Made by a program: the position numbers and the translations under genes
The notes under the pieces: generated by a model
Told to the model about the DNA's origin: nothing
What the model saw: the letters and a program-made list of their open reading frames with translations, nothing else
Database searches by the model: none
Part shown: in pieces, positions 36,732 through 46,434 of the stretch
How the letters are laid out: the number at the start of each line of letters is the position of its first letter
How positions within the stretch are numbered: position 1 is the first letter of the stretch
Assembly (NCBI GenBank): GCA_963724705.1
Contig: CAVRVS010000004.1
Coordinates: forward strand, 496,001-560,000
DNA length: 64,000 bases
Reading direction: 5' to 3'
DNA from: DASQPR01 sp963724705
GTDB taxonomy: Bacteria; Actinomycetota; Actinomycetes; Mycobacteriales; Micromonosporaceae

Positions 36732-37112
36732 ATGAGCGTCATAGACGAGATCGGCCGGAGCAGGTACGTCAGCTTGACCACGTACCGCAGAGACGGGACC
36801 GGGGTCGCCACGCCGGTCTGGCACGTGCTGACCGGTGGCGAACTGCTCGTCGTATCCGATGCCAACGCGTGGAAGGTCAAGCGGATCCGCAACGACAGCC
36901 GCGTCGTGGTCACGGTCTGCGGGATCCGCGGCAAGATCACTCCGGGTGCTCCGAGCGCTCCGGGTACGGCGAGACTGCTTGACGAGGCGGATACGGAGGC
37001 CGGACGAACGCTCCTGGCCCGCAAGTATGTCCTGTCTCGGACGGGCAATTGGTTCACCAGGATTCTGCATTTGCCGAAACGGCCAGTGATCGGGATCGCC
37101 GTTACCTTCTGA
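36732..37112 (+). CDS. PPOX-class F420-dependent enzyme (small)
   Basis: 126 residues forming a single split beta-barrel. The blocks RYVSLTTYRRDGTGVATPVW (about 10-29), LVVSDANAWKVKRIRNDSRV (about 38-57) and C-terminal FTRILHLPKRPVIGIAVTF match actinobacterial PPOX proteins that bind F420, where the KVKRIRN basic run contacts the cofactor phosphate. Substrate and direction of the reaction are unknown. It probably has its own leaderless promoter and converges on the damaged LuxR gene 10 bp away. Confidence 0.82.
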   Translation: MSVIDEIGRSRYVSLTTYRRDGTGVATPVWHVLTGGELLVVSDANAWKVKRIRNDSRVVVTVCGIRGKITPGAPSAPGTARLLDEADTEAGRTLLARKYVLSRTGNWFTRILHLPKRPVIGIAVTF

Positions 37113-37122
37113 GACGCTGGTA

Positions 37123-39530
37123 TTACGGACGCCTCCCCTCGGCCGGAGTCTGTTGAACGGCGGCCGCTTCGCTGGGTAGGACACGCTCGAGCTGGCTGCG
37201 GGACGTGATGCCGAGCTTCGTAAAGACCTTGCGCAGATGGTATTGGACGGTGTGCGCGCTGATGAACAGCCGGCATGCCTATCTCTGGGTTCGATAGTCC
37301 CTCACGGGCGAGACGCGCTATCTGGGCTTCCTGGGCCGTGAGGTCCTCGTGTTTCGCCGGGGTGCGCTTGCGGGCGGCCTCCCCGGTGGCGCGCAGTTCC
37401 CGGCTGGCGCGCTCAGCGAACGCTTCCATACCGATCGCCTCGAACATGCCGTTGGCGGTGCGCAGTTGCTCGCGTGCGTCGCTGCGGCGTCGCTGCCGGC
37501 GTAGCCATTCGCCATACAGCAGATGAGCGCGGGCGAGGTCCACCCGGAGCCGGGTCCGGCCAAGCAGCGTAAGTGACTCGCGGTACAGATGTTCGGCCGC
37601 CTCGCCGTCGCTCAGCAGCGCCTGCGACCTCGCCTGCAGCCCGAGCGCCCAATCGGTGCGGCTAGCGCTGGTCATTTCGGCCAGCCGGTCGTACGCGTCG
37701 GTCGCGGCGTCCCTCACCCCGCTACGTGTCGCGGCCTCGATCAGCTCGACCACGGGCCAAATCGACGAGCCGGCATCGTCGAGGTAAGTGGTGGCTCGCC
37801 GGGCGGCGCCCAAGGCATCTTGGTACCGACCGAGCCCGTTGTTGAGCGCGGCATTTGCCCACTCGGCAAAGGTGATGCCAACTCCCTCGCCGCGCCGGGT
37901 CACGTCGTCCATGGTCGCCTCGAGCAGCGTGACCGCCGCCGCCTCGTCACCGCGCAGCGCGGCCACCCCCAACGCCCCGTACGGCGCGAGGTTGCTTCCG
38001 GTCGCTTCCATGGCCGTATGCGCCTCGCGTGTCAATGACGTCGCGGTGGTCAGATCGCCAGAAAAGAGATGCAGGTACGCGCGTGACGTAAGGGCGAGCG
38101 GGAGCTCGCTCAGCGCGCCGGCCTCGCGGGCAAGCTGCACGTGCCGGGCGGAGAGCACGTCCCAGCGTTCGTCATCCCAGACCCGCAAGGCGGTGACACA
38201 TGCCAGGTATAGACGTTGCAGTTCCTCCTCGGCGGACATGCCGGCACCAAAGGTCGTGATGGCGGTGCGCATCGCCGGCAGTCCCGCGGGATACCCATGG
38301 TTGTAGACCGCGGCCAGGCCGTCGAGCAGGAGATCGGGCGCGCGCGGTGTTCCGGGCGGCGGTGGCGCGCTTTCGGTTGCACGGGCGATCTCCAGGACAC
38401 CACTGCCCGGGCTGGCCAGGCGGCCGGCGAAGATCGCGGCGAACAGCGCGTCCAGATAGGTCGCGCGGGACAGCTCGGCGTCGATCGGCTCGAGCCTCCT
38501 CGCGGCGGTCAGCAGCAACGCCGGGGCGTCGCTGCCCCGGTTTGTCACGAACGCGAGCTGGGCTCGGACCAGATCGACCCGTGCGTACTGGAAATCGCCG
38601 TGCAGCCCAGCTTCGGCCACGGTCAGCAGATCCTGCGCCCGGTCGAACGCGCCGGCCTGGATGTTGGCCTGCGCGGCGGCGAGCGCCCGGGAGGCTCGCT
38701 GCGCCGGGTCGAGCGTGAGGGTCGTTGCGCGCTCAAGGAAGGCGGCAGCTGCGGCCAGCCCACCGCGCGCCTGCGCCCGGCCGGCCGAGTGTTCAAGCTC
38801 CGCGGCGACGTCTTCGTCGGGCCCGGGCGAAGCCTGCGCCCGGTGCCAGGCGCGCCGGTCGGGATCGAGCCGCGCATCGGTGACCTCGGCCAAGGCGCGA
38901 TGCATCTCCTGCCGCTGGTGGATTAGCGCCGAGCGGTACGCCGCCGAACGGACCAGCGGATGCCGGAAGCGCACCTGGGTGCCGAACTCGGCGAGGCCGG
39001 CCTCGACGGCCGGCGCCGCCGCGTTGGTCCCGATCCCGACTCGAGCGGCGGCTCGCCGACAGCCAGCGCCGGGTGCAGCGCGGTCGGGTCGGCCGCCGCG
39101 AGCAGTAGCAGCCGCCGGACCTGGTCCGGAAGTGCGTCGATCCCTGTCGGAAGCTATCTTCGATGCTGCCCGCGAGCGGTACGGCGCCAGGCAGACCAAA
39201 CCCGCCGGCGAGCTCAGCCACTGTGAATCCACGCGGCAGCTCCAGCAGAGCCAACGTGATTGCCCCGGGTCTCGGCAACGATTCGATCGCGTACCCGCTC
39301 ATCGATCGGCCCCGGCAGCACCGAGTCCAGCAAGGCCCGCGCATCGGTCTGCCGCAGACCGCCAACCACCAGCTCTGGCAACGCCACCAGCTCGCCACTC
39401 ACCACACGGGATGCGAATACCAGGCCCACCGATTCCGCACCGAGGCGACGCGCAACGAACGCGAGGACCTGCGCCGAGGCGCGATCGAGCCATCGCTGGT
39501 CATCGACGAGGCATACCAGCGGCCCGCAAT
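37123..39530 (-). pseudogene. LuxR-type regulator with AAA/TPR region, 5'-truncated and frameshifted
   Basis: C-terminal portion of a large LuxR-family (LAL/MalT-like) regulator. From about 39522 it reads PLVCLVDDQRWLDRASAQVL (Walker B region), then VGGLRQTDARALLDSVLPG, ITLALLELPRGFTVAELAGG and EFGTQVRFRHPLVRSAAYRS, a long TPR-like region, and the LuxR helix-turn-helix DLTAQEAQIARLAREGLSNPEIG. It then finishes in another frame with HTVQYHLRKVFTKLGITSRS and a TAA at 37123. Frame changes lie near 39250, 39130-39060 and 37275. The Walker A part and N-terminus are absent: homology stops at about 39525-39535, exactly where an SDR fragment begins on the other strand. The gene cannot make a full regulator. 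Confidence 0.8.
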
Positions 39531-39647
39531 CCGTCCCGGCGGATCGGGACCACCGACGATATCGCCAACGGCGTGTTGTTTGCGATGACCAGCACGTTCC
39601 TCACTGGCCAGACGCTGCACATCGACGGTGGCGAGCCGCTGACCTGA
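39531..39647 (+). pseudogene. 3' fragment of a short-chain dehydrogenase (SDR)
   Basis: The last 38 or so codons of a classical SDR (FabG-like): RRIGTTDDIANGVLFAMTST followed by FLTGQTLHIDGGEPLT and stop. Everything upstream of this point belongs to the LuxR gene on the opposite strand. The two fragments abut at about 39525-39535, so a deletion, inversion or assembly join has removed both 5' parts. Confidence 0.75.
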
Positions 39648-39768
39648 CGTACGCGCTTGCCCGCGCCGCATTGAGGCGGGCACCAGAAGGTGGAGACCGA
39701 TGCACCACCCCACAGCAACCCATTGACGCGGACGCGACGTCCGCCGGAATCGGTCGAAGGGAGTCGTC

Positions 39769-40638
39769 ATGGGTTTGTCATGGCAGCAAGGTCCACTCGC
39801 GAGCGCAACATTGGGTAATCACTTCCTCACCGCGGAACCGCTGCCGCCGCGCCTGCTGTACGCGGAGCCGTTGCGGCGTCGGATGCGCGTACGACTGGCC
39901 GGCGGGTGGATCGCCGACAGCGACGATGTCGTGTTGCTGCACGAGCCCGGGCACTATCCGGTGGCGTACTTCCCGATCGCCGCGATCCGTCCGGATGTGC
40001 TGCAACCGACCGACCGGGTCACCCAACACCGCGACCTGGGCGCGACGGCATGGTTTACCGTCACCGCGGGCGATCAAAGGATCGACCGCGCGGCGTGGCA
40101 GTTTATCGAGCTGCCCAGCTTCGCCGCGGAGCTACGTGATCGGGTGGCGTTCGCGTGGCGGGCGATGGACGCCTTCTACGAGGAAGACGAGCGCATCGTC
40201 GGACACGCCGCCGATCTGTATCACCGCAACGACATCCGGCAGACCTCGCGGCACTTGGTGGTCCACGACGACGATCGGGTCATCGCCGATTCGACCCGGC
40301 CGTTGGTGTTGTACGAGTCGGGATTCGCGCCGCGCTGGTACGTGTCGCGTGCCGACGTGGACGAGGCCGCCCTGGCCGCCGTCGACGGGCAGACGTTCTG
40401 CCCGTACAAGGGGTTGGCCAGCTACTACGACATCGGTGATCACGCCCGGGCGGCATGGTCGTACCGGGACGCATGGCCCGAGGTGCGCCGGGTCGCGGAC
40501 ATGCTGTCGTTCGAACCGGACAAGATCGAGGTCTACCTCGACGGCAAGCGTCTCGAACTCGAGCCGGGCCAGACCGTCATTGCACACGGTGTCGATCGCG
40601 GCCTCGACGTCGAGGAAATCACCGTCCGCCATGAGTGA
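39769..40638 (+). CDS. DUF427 domain protein with two copies of the domain
   Basis: 289 residues. The first DUF427 unit spans about 35-125 and the second about 175-285. The second has TRPLVLYESGFAPRWYVSRA and the conserved TFCPYKGLASYYDIG (about 207-221), followed by YRDAWPEVRRVADMLSFEPD. DUF427 is widespread in Actinobacteria and its biochemical role is not established. AAGGGAG lies upstream of ATG 39769. The first domain lacks the CPYKG motif, so it may be structural. It is intact between two damaged regions. Confidence 0.83.
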   Translation: MGLSWQQGPLASATLGNHFLTAEPLPPRLLYAEPLRRRMRVRLAGGWIADSDDVVLLHEPGHYPVAYFPIAAIRPDVLQPTDRVTQHRDLGATAWFTVTAGDQRIDRAAWQFIELPSFAAELRDRVAFAWRAMDAFYEEDERIVGHAADLYHRNDIRQTSRHLVVHDDDRVIADSTRPLVLYESGFAPRWYVSRADVDEAALAAVDGQTFCPYKGLASYYDIGDHARAAWSYRDAWPEVRRVADMLSFEPDKIEVYLDGKRLELEPGQTVIAHGVDRGLDVEEITVRHE

Positions 40639-40800
40639 CCGCTGGCACCGCCGCACGGCTGTCGTCGTCGCCGCAACCGGATCAGGCAGAACGGCCTGAG
40701 CTGGACGACGAGATCCGATCCAATGGATGGGATGGCCGAAACTACCCGGCGACAACGCAGACCCGAAACATGATCAGCGCGCAGTGTGGGGGAGGAACCA

Positions 40801-41024
40801 TGTCGATGCGGAAGGCGTCAGCGGGCGGCGTCGGCTACCCGTCGCGCCCATCGAGCGACAGCGACGCGGTCACCCCGGCTATCGGGCCGCTGCCGGCGAC
40901 CTACCTCAGCGCATCCGCTTCCGATGACGGGTTCTCGGACGTTTGGCGCACCGTGACCGGGCTCGTGCACCTGCTCGGTTCACACCACAACCGTTTCGTA
41001 CGCCACTGGAGAAACGATGACTGA
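40801..41024 (+). CDS. small ORF upstream of and overlapping gcvH, unknown
   Basis: 74 codons (MSMRKASAGGVGYPSRPSSD to the end RFVRHWRNDD). GGGGGAGG lies at 40789-40796, a strong ribosome binding site, and codon third positions are mostly G or C. Its stop overlaps the gcvH start by 8 bp, so the two could be translationally coupled. No family is recognised. The 5' half is Ser/Pro-rich and the 3' half could form a helix (VWRTVTGLVHLLGSHH). The preceding stretch 40639-40800 shows nothing identifiable; no glycine riboswitch motif was found. Confidence 0.35.
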
Positions 41025-41415
41025 CATTCCGACCGACCTCCGCTACAGCCCGGACCACATGTGGGTCCGCAGCACGCCTGGCAGCACCGTCGTTCGGGTC
41101 GGCATCACGGACCACGCCCAAGAGGCGCTCGGCGACATCGTGTCCGTCACTGTGCCGCCCGATGACGAGACGATCGACGCCGGCGCGCCGTGCGGTGAGA
41201 TCGAGTCGACCAAGACCGTGTCCGATCTGATCGCGCCCGTGACCGGCACCGTACACAATCACGACGCGGCCGCCGAGGACAGCCCAGAGCTGATCAATTC
41301 CGATCCGTACGGACAGGGCTGGCTGTTCGACATCGACGTCGAACCGGCCATTCTCGACGAGCAGCTCGCCGGCCTGATGGACGGCACCGCCTATCGCCAA
41401 CTCGTCGGCAACTAA
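41017..41415 (+). CDS. gcvH: glycine cleavage system H protein
   Basis: 132 residues. The lipoyl carrier of the glycine cleavage complex, shuttling the aminomethyl group between the P, T and L proteins. The lipoylation site is Lys66 in CGEIESTKTVSDL. Other family blocks are HMWVR, VGITDHAQEALGDIVSVTVP and the ending LINSDPYGQGWLFDIDV. GGAGA precedes the ATG. No gcvT or gcvP is nearby, so it is either a stray part of the system or a lipoyl carrier with another role. It overlaps a small upstream ORF. Confidence 0.92.
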   Translation: MTDIPTDLRYSPDHMWVRSTPGSTVVRVGITDHAQEALGDIVSVTVPPDDETIDAGAPCGEIESTKTVSDLIAPVTGTVHNHDAAAEDSPELINSDPYGQGWLFDIDVEPAILDEQLAGLMDGTAYRQLVGN

Positions 41416-41469
41416 TCCGTTCCCCGCCGTTAGGCTGCATCGCTTGCGGCACAGCCAAAGGAGGTCACC

Positions 41470-42345
41470 ATGATCGGCCGTTCACCATCGCTACGCCACC
41501 GTCGATGGCCACCGGCTGTTCTTCCGCGAGGCGGGCGACCCGGCCGCCCCCGCCTTGGTGCTCTTGCACGGGTTTCCCACCAGCTCCTACATGTTCCGCC
41601 ACCTGATTCCGTCGCTCGCCGACCGCTACCACGTGATCGCCCCCGATCACCTGGGCTTCGGGCTGTCCGATGCGCCGCCCGTAGACGGAGTTCGACTACA
41701 CATTCGACGCGCTCACCGACCTGACCGCCGGCCTGCTACGCGCCCTCGACGTCGAGCGGTACGCAATGTACGTGCAGGATTACGGCGCTCCGATCGGATG
41801 GCGGCTGGCCCTGCGCGACCCGGCCGCGATCACCGCGATCATCAGTCAAAACGGCAACGGCTACGACGCCGGGTTCGTCGAGAGCTTCTGGCAGGTGGTG
41901 CGGGCCTATCAAAGCGAGCAGACCGCCGGCAACGAGGCCGCGGTCCGCCAGTTCCTCACGCTGGATGCCACCCGGTGGCAGTACCTGACCGGCGTCGCCG
42001 ACGAGACGCTGGTGGACCCCGAGTCCTGGTATCACGACTATGCGCTGATCTCCCGGCCCGGCAATGACCTGGTGCAGCTCAAGCTGTTTCGCGACTACGC
42101 GACCAACGCGCCCGCTATACCCGCGGCTGCAGGAGTATCTCCGCGCCAGCCAGGTGCCGCTGCTGGCGGTGTGGGGACGCGGCGACGAGATCTTCGGCCC
42201 GGCCGGAGCGCAGGCGTTCGCCGAAGATCTCCCCCACGCCGAAATCCACCTCCTTGACGGCGGGCATTTCCTGCTGGAATCAGCGCTGCCCGAAGTCACC
42301 GAACTGATCCGCAACTTCCTCGGCAGGATCAACCGGGCCGCGTGA
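41470..42345 (+). pseudogene. alpha/beta hydrolase (haloalkane dehalogenase/epoxide hydrolase-like), frameshifted
   Basis: AGGAGGT lies upstream of ATG 41470. The protein must be pieced together over about three frame changes: near 41490 (to YATVDGHRLFFREAGDPAAP), near 41690 (to FDALTDLTAGLLRALDVERY) and near 42110 (to LYPRLQEYLRASQVPLLAVW). Blocks LVLLHGFPTSSYMFRHLIPS, YAMYVQDYGAPIGWRLALRD (nucleophile Asp in V-Q-D-Y-G) and LLDGGHFLLES (catalytic His) are visible. Asp as nucleophile points to a dehalogenase or epoxide hydrolase type rather than an esterase. The joined product would be about 290 residues, a normal length. Confidence 0.75.
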
Positions 42346-42545
42346 CGATGCTGCCCGACAAGACCGGGGACTACGGCGCGACGGTTGCGCCGGATCGCCA
42401 GCGACGATCTGTCGTCGACCCTGGTCGGTGCCCGACGAGCATCGTTCCAACCGGATGGCGGGCGCGCGTCGGCGGCGCCGAGCCATCGGCGATGTCACGA
42501 CCGTAGGGTCTCGCCATGCCAACTCACCGCGAAAGGAGTGGCCTG

Positions 42546-44289
42546 ATGGCCTCGCTACTGTCGGTCAATGTGGGCAAGCCGAAGAACGTGGCCTGGCAGG
42601 AAAGGACCGTCTATACGGGGATCTGGAAAGCTCCGGTCGCGGGCGCGCGCATGGTCCGCCGGCTCAACATCGACGGCGACGGGCAAGGCGATCTGAACGG
42701 TCACGGCGGCGAACAGCGCGCCGTGCTGGTCTACCAGATCGACTCGTACGACCACTGGCAGCAGCACTTCGGCCGCGATGACTTCAAATACGGCCAGTTC
42801 GGTGAGAACTTCACCGTCGACGGTCTCGCCGACGACGAGGTCTGCATCGGTGACCGCTACCGCATCGGCGAGGCCGAATTCGAGGTCACCCAGCCACGGG
42901 TCACCTGTTTCCGGGTCGGCATGCGGCTCGGCGAACCGCAGATGCCGGCGTTGCTCGTCGCGCATCACCGGCCCGGCTTCTATCTGCGGGTCATCAGCGA
43001 GGGCCAGGTCCAGGCCGGCGACGAGATCGTCCGTACCCGGGTCGGGCCCGCACGCACTCAGCGTCGCCGACGTCGACGCGCTGCTTATCTGCCCGATCGC
43101 GACCCCGGCCAGCTGCGAGCGGTCGTCGATGTTCCGGCGCTGAGCCCGGGTTGGCAGCAATCGTTCCGCGAGCTGCTCGATGCCGCCGATCATGGCACCG
43201 CGGCTGGCGACGCCGCCGGTCGGCCAGGAACCGGATGGCTGGCCGGATTCCGGGAACTACGAGTGGTCGAGATCGTGGCCGAGACCAGTTCCGTGTCGTC
43301 GGTGTACCTCGCCGCCGCCGACGGTCGGCCGCTACCGACCCCGAGCCGCCGGCCAGTACCTGACGGTGCGTGTCGCTGGTGCCGGTGACCCCGCGCCGGT
43401 ACGCAGCTACTCCCTGTCCTCCGATCCGCGCTCGGAGACGTACCGGATCAGCGTCAAACGCGAACCGCACGGCATCGTCAGCGGCTACCTCCACGCACAC
43501 CTGGCGAAGGGCACCGTGCTCGACGTCGCCGCGCCCCGCGGCGAGTTCGTGCTCGGCGACGGCGACGAACCGGTCCTGCTGATCTCCGCCGGCATCGGTG
43601 CCACCCCGGTGATTGGCGATGCTGCACCAGCTCGCGGCCGAGCACAGCAGGCCGGGACATCTGGTGGATCCACGCCAGTCACACCGCCGCGACAACAACC
43701 GTTCGCCGCCGAATCGCGCCGGCTGCTGCAATCGCTGGCCCACACCCATGAGCACGTCTTCTACAGGACCGGGCCAATACCCGCAGACACGTCGGCCGTC
43801 CGGGGCCGCATCACCGCCGAAGCGCTGGGGGACCTGGGGCTGCCGGTCGACGCGAGTGCGTACCTCTGTGGCCCGGCCGGGTTCATGAACGACATAACCG
43901 ACGCGCTCATCGGCGCCGGCATCGACGCGAACCGCGTACACACCGAAATGTTCGGTGCGCTCGCCCCGATCAATCCCGGCGTCGTCGACGTCACGCAGCG
44001 GCACCCGCACCCGCCGACCGGCGAACCCGGAATCGGGCCGACGATCACCTTCGCCCGCAGCGGCCTGGTCGTTCCGACATCACCGAAATACCGTTCCGTG
44101 CTCGAACTCGCCGAAGCATGCGACGTACCCACCCGCTGGTCATGCCGTACCGGCGTCTGCCACACCTGCATCACCACCGTGGTGTCCGGCGATGTCAGCT
44201 ACGAACCGTCACCGCTCGAACCGCCCGCCGCCGACGAGGTACTCATCTGTTGCTCACGCGCCCGTACGGACCTGGTGCTCGACCTGTGA
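42546..44289 (+). pseudogene. MOSC-ferredoxin reductase-2Fe2S fusion oxidoreductase, frameshifted
   Basis: Pieced together, one chain of about 580 residues: MOSC domain (MASLLSVNVGKPKNVAWQER to VTCFRVGMRLGEP, about 1-165), FAD/NAD ferredoxin-reductase module (RSYSLSSDP, GIGATPV, ASAYLCGPAGFM) and a C-terminal plant-type 2Fe-2S ferredoxin (SCRTGVCHTCITTVVSGDV with the last Cys in EVLICCSRA). At least five frame changes lie near 43045, 43085, 43340, 43612 and 43650-43740. GGAG precedes ATG 42546. The architecture suggests a redox enzyme that moves electrons from NAD(P)H to a substrate bound near the MOSC domain, as proposed for YiiM/YcbX-like proteins; the substrate is unknown. Confidence 0.75.
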
Positions 44290-44329
44290 GTGACGCGATA
44301 TTCTCTCGGCCCGCTTCACGATTGTCGTG

Positions 44330-45734
44330 TCAGGTGCCGTCACGTGTCGTTGTCGGTATCGGGCCGAGGTGGACGCTGGGCCGGTGTAGTAGTCGCTTTG
44401 CTTCTCGGATGCCGCTGGTCAACGCGCCGTCGGCGTAGGCCATCCGTGCGCTCTGCGGTGTGTTCTCCGGCGAAGAGAAGCCGACCGTTGACCGGATTAC
44501 CAAGCAGGTCAACGTCGGCGGGTTCGGCTCCCGGCGGAATGTGGGTGTAGGCGCCGCGGCTGTACGGATCGCGGGCCCAGCCGGTCACGGCAACGGCGGT
44601 CGGCGGCGGACATGGACGGCCGATTGCTTCGGCCAGCATGGTCAGGACCCATTGCGCGGCCTGGTCGCGGCGTCGTGTCGAGCACGCGGCTCGGCTGCGC
44701 TGTGGAACGCGAAACAGACCAGCGTCGGACCGGCGTCGAACGCGTCCTGTCCGATCACCCAGACGGTCGATTCGGCGGGTCATGCGGAAACAGACATTGC
44801 GTGTGGGAAGCCCGCGTCGCGCCAGAACGGGTGATCGAATCGCAGGGCGACTTTCTCGTAACAGCCGAACCCGAGCCGCTCGATCGCGGCGATGCGGTCG
44901 GCCGGTAGAGCGGGGTTGAACCGCGGTGTGCCCTGCTTGAGCACGCCCAGAGGCACCGTTACGACGGCATGTGAGCCAAGCTCGGTTGCGCCGTCAACAG
45001 CGCGTACGGCTACGCCACCGGCAGAGACGGAGACATCGTCGACCGCAACGCCCAGACGGACGTCGACGCCGGTGGCCATGGTCTCGACCAGCGTTCGATA
45101 ACCTCCGACGGGCAGATCGCCGAAGTAGTTCCCGTCGTACTCGATCTCGTTCCACATCCACTGCAGCGACTGACGCTCAGGACAGATCAGCGGACTCAGC
45201 CTCGATCACCGCTCGCAAACCTTGACGCGCTTGCCTCGCCTGAACGGCGGTCAGGTCAGCACCGACAACGAATGCTTCGATCGCTTCCGCGACAGACGCT
45301 TCCGGTCCCAGCTCGATCCGCAACCGGTCGAGCGCTTCCGGAAACGTCTCGTACAGGATGCGAAGATTCGCCGCGACCTCCGCCGCCGACAAGCGACGCC
45401 CGTCAGCGCCGTCGAACCCGGCGAGCTCGGGCAGCGGATCCCCATTCCGGCAGGGGATACCGACCTGTCGGGCGAACGCACGCATCGGGTTTCCGACCGG
45501 GTGATGGATCCACGACCCACCCATGTCGACCGGGGAGCCCGCGAGGTCGACCGTGTGCAGCCGACCGCCGAGGCGCTGGCGCGCTTCTACGACAACGCAA
45601 TCAACTCCGGCGTGCATCAAGGCATTCGCGACCGTCAGTCCGGCGATCCCGGCGCCGACGACCACCACGCGTTCGACCGGGCCGACGACTCCGCCCGGGA
45701 TGTCCGTATCGCCCGTCGTCGTAACTCTCGGCAC
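44330..45734 (-). pseudogene. flavin amine oxidase (FAD-dependent), frameshifted
   Basis: Starts at GTG 45734, 16 bp after the upstream gene ends. FAD-binding VVVGAGIAGLTVANALMHAG followed by VVVEARQRLGGRLHT marks the amine oxidase family. Later blocks include DMGGSWIHHPVGNPM, YDGNYFGDLPVGGYRTLVET, VVTVPLGVLKQGTPRFNPAL and, near the end, GRLLFAGEHTAE and MAYADGALTSGIREAKRLL. Frame changes lie near 45180, 44790, 44660 and 44455, each with good codon bias on both sides. The joined product of about 465 residues would be a normal polyamine/monoamine oxidase-like enzyme. It could oxidise polyamines, in line with the arginine decarboxylase and polyamine-type importer nearby, but this is only inference. 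Confidence 0.75.
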
Positions 45735-45750
45735 AGCCGCATCTCCACCA

Positions 45751-46434
45751 TCATGGCGGAACCGGCGGCCGACGGCGCTCGCCACGTACGCATCTCCACC
45801 GTCCCGGAACGTCGACCGGGACGGCGGCCGGTCCGGCAGCGGCCGGTCGACCTCGTCCGGTCAGCGGCAACTCGTCCGTCGCCGGCACGGGGATCAGCAC
45901 GGCAGGGTGACCCGGCCTCGCCTCGGCGCCGACCAACGGTTTAGGCCGCGGCGCGTGCTCACGCGTGCGGGTGGCGGTGGCGCGCAGTTCGACGTAGTCA
46001 ACGACCAGACTGGAGCGGTTCTTCGGACCGGACAGCGAGGCCGCGTACATGACGAAGATCAGTTGTACGGGACCCGGCGCGGCTGCGACGAACGCGCCGG
46101 ATGCGGTGAGCAAGCTGTGGTGGATGTCGGCCGTGACATTGGTGCCCATCGCTCGAGCAAGCAGAATGCCCTCGCCGGGGTGGATGCTGCCGGTCGTGGT
46201 GGCCTTCAAATAGCGGGCGTGCATCGCCTTCTTGACGCCATCGACGGTGCTCGCTTCGCCGGCCGCGTCCACCTGTACGAGGTCGCCCGGCTGTAGATCG
46301 TCGATCACGAGCTTCGCGACCGGGACGTACGTGTAGCTCACATCGATGCCGGGCGTACCACGGTAGGCGAGGGGCAACCTGGTCGCGAGTGGCGCGCGGG
46401 TCGCACAGGTGGAGTACGTGGTGACCCTGGTCAT
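45751..46434 (-). CDS. hypothetical protein coupled to the GH15 gene
   Basis: 227 residues of no recognised family. The first 165 residues look beta-rich (YRGTPGIDVSYTYVPVAKLV, DLVQVDAAGEAST, SLLTASGAFVAAAPGPVQLI). The last 60 are rich in Arg, Pro and Ala and may be disordered or misread. There is no signal peptide or membrane helix. Its ATG overlaps the GH15 stop (ATGA, 46431-46434), which implies translational coupling and perhaps a shared substrate. Confidence 0.5.
   Translation of the reverse strand: MTRVTTYSTCATRAPLATRLPLAYRGTPGIDVSYTYVPVAKLVIDDLQPGDLVQVDAAGEASTVDGVKKAMHARYLKATTTGSIHPGEGILLARAMGTNVTADIHHSLLTASGAFVAAAPGPVQLIFVMYAASLSGPKNRSSLVVDYVELRATATRTREHAPRPKPLVGAEARPGHPAVLIPVPATDELPLTGRGRPAAAGPAAVPVDVPGRWRCVRGERRRPPVPP

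Noticed and set aside
40639..41016. glycine riboswitch upstream of gcvH
   Set aside because: No paired aptamer core could be identified, and the region has coding-like codon use.
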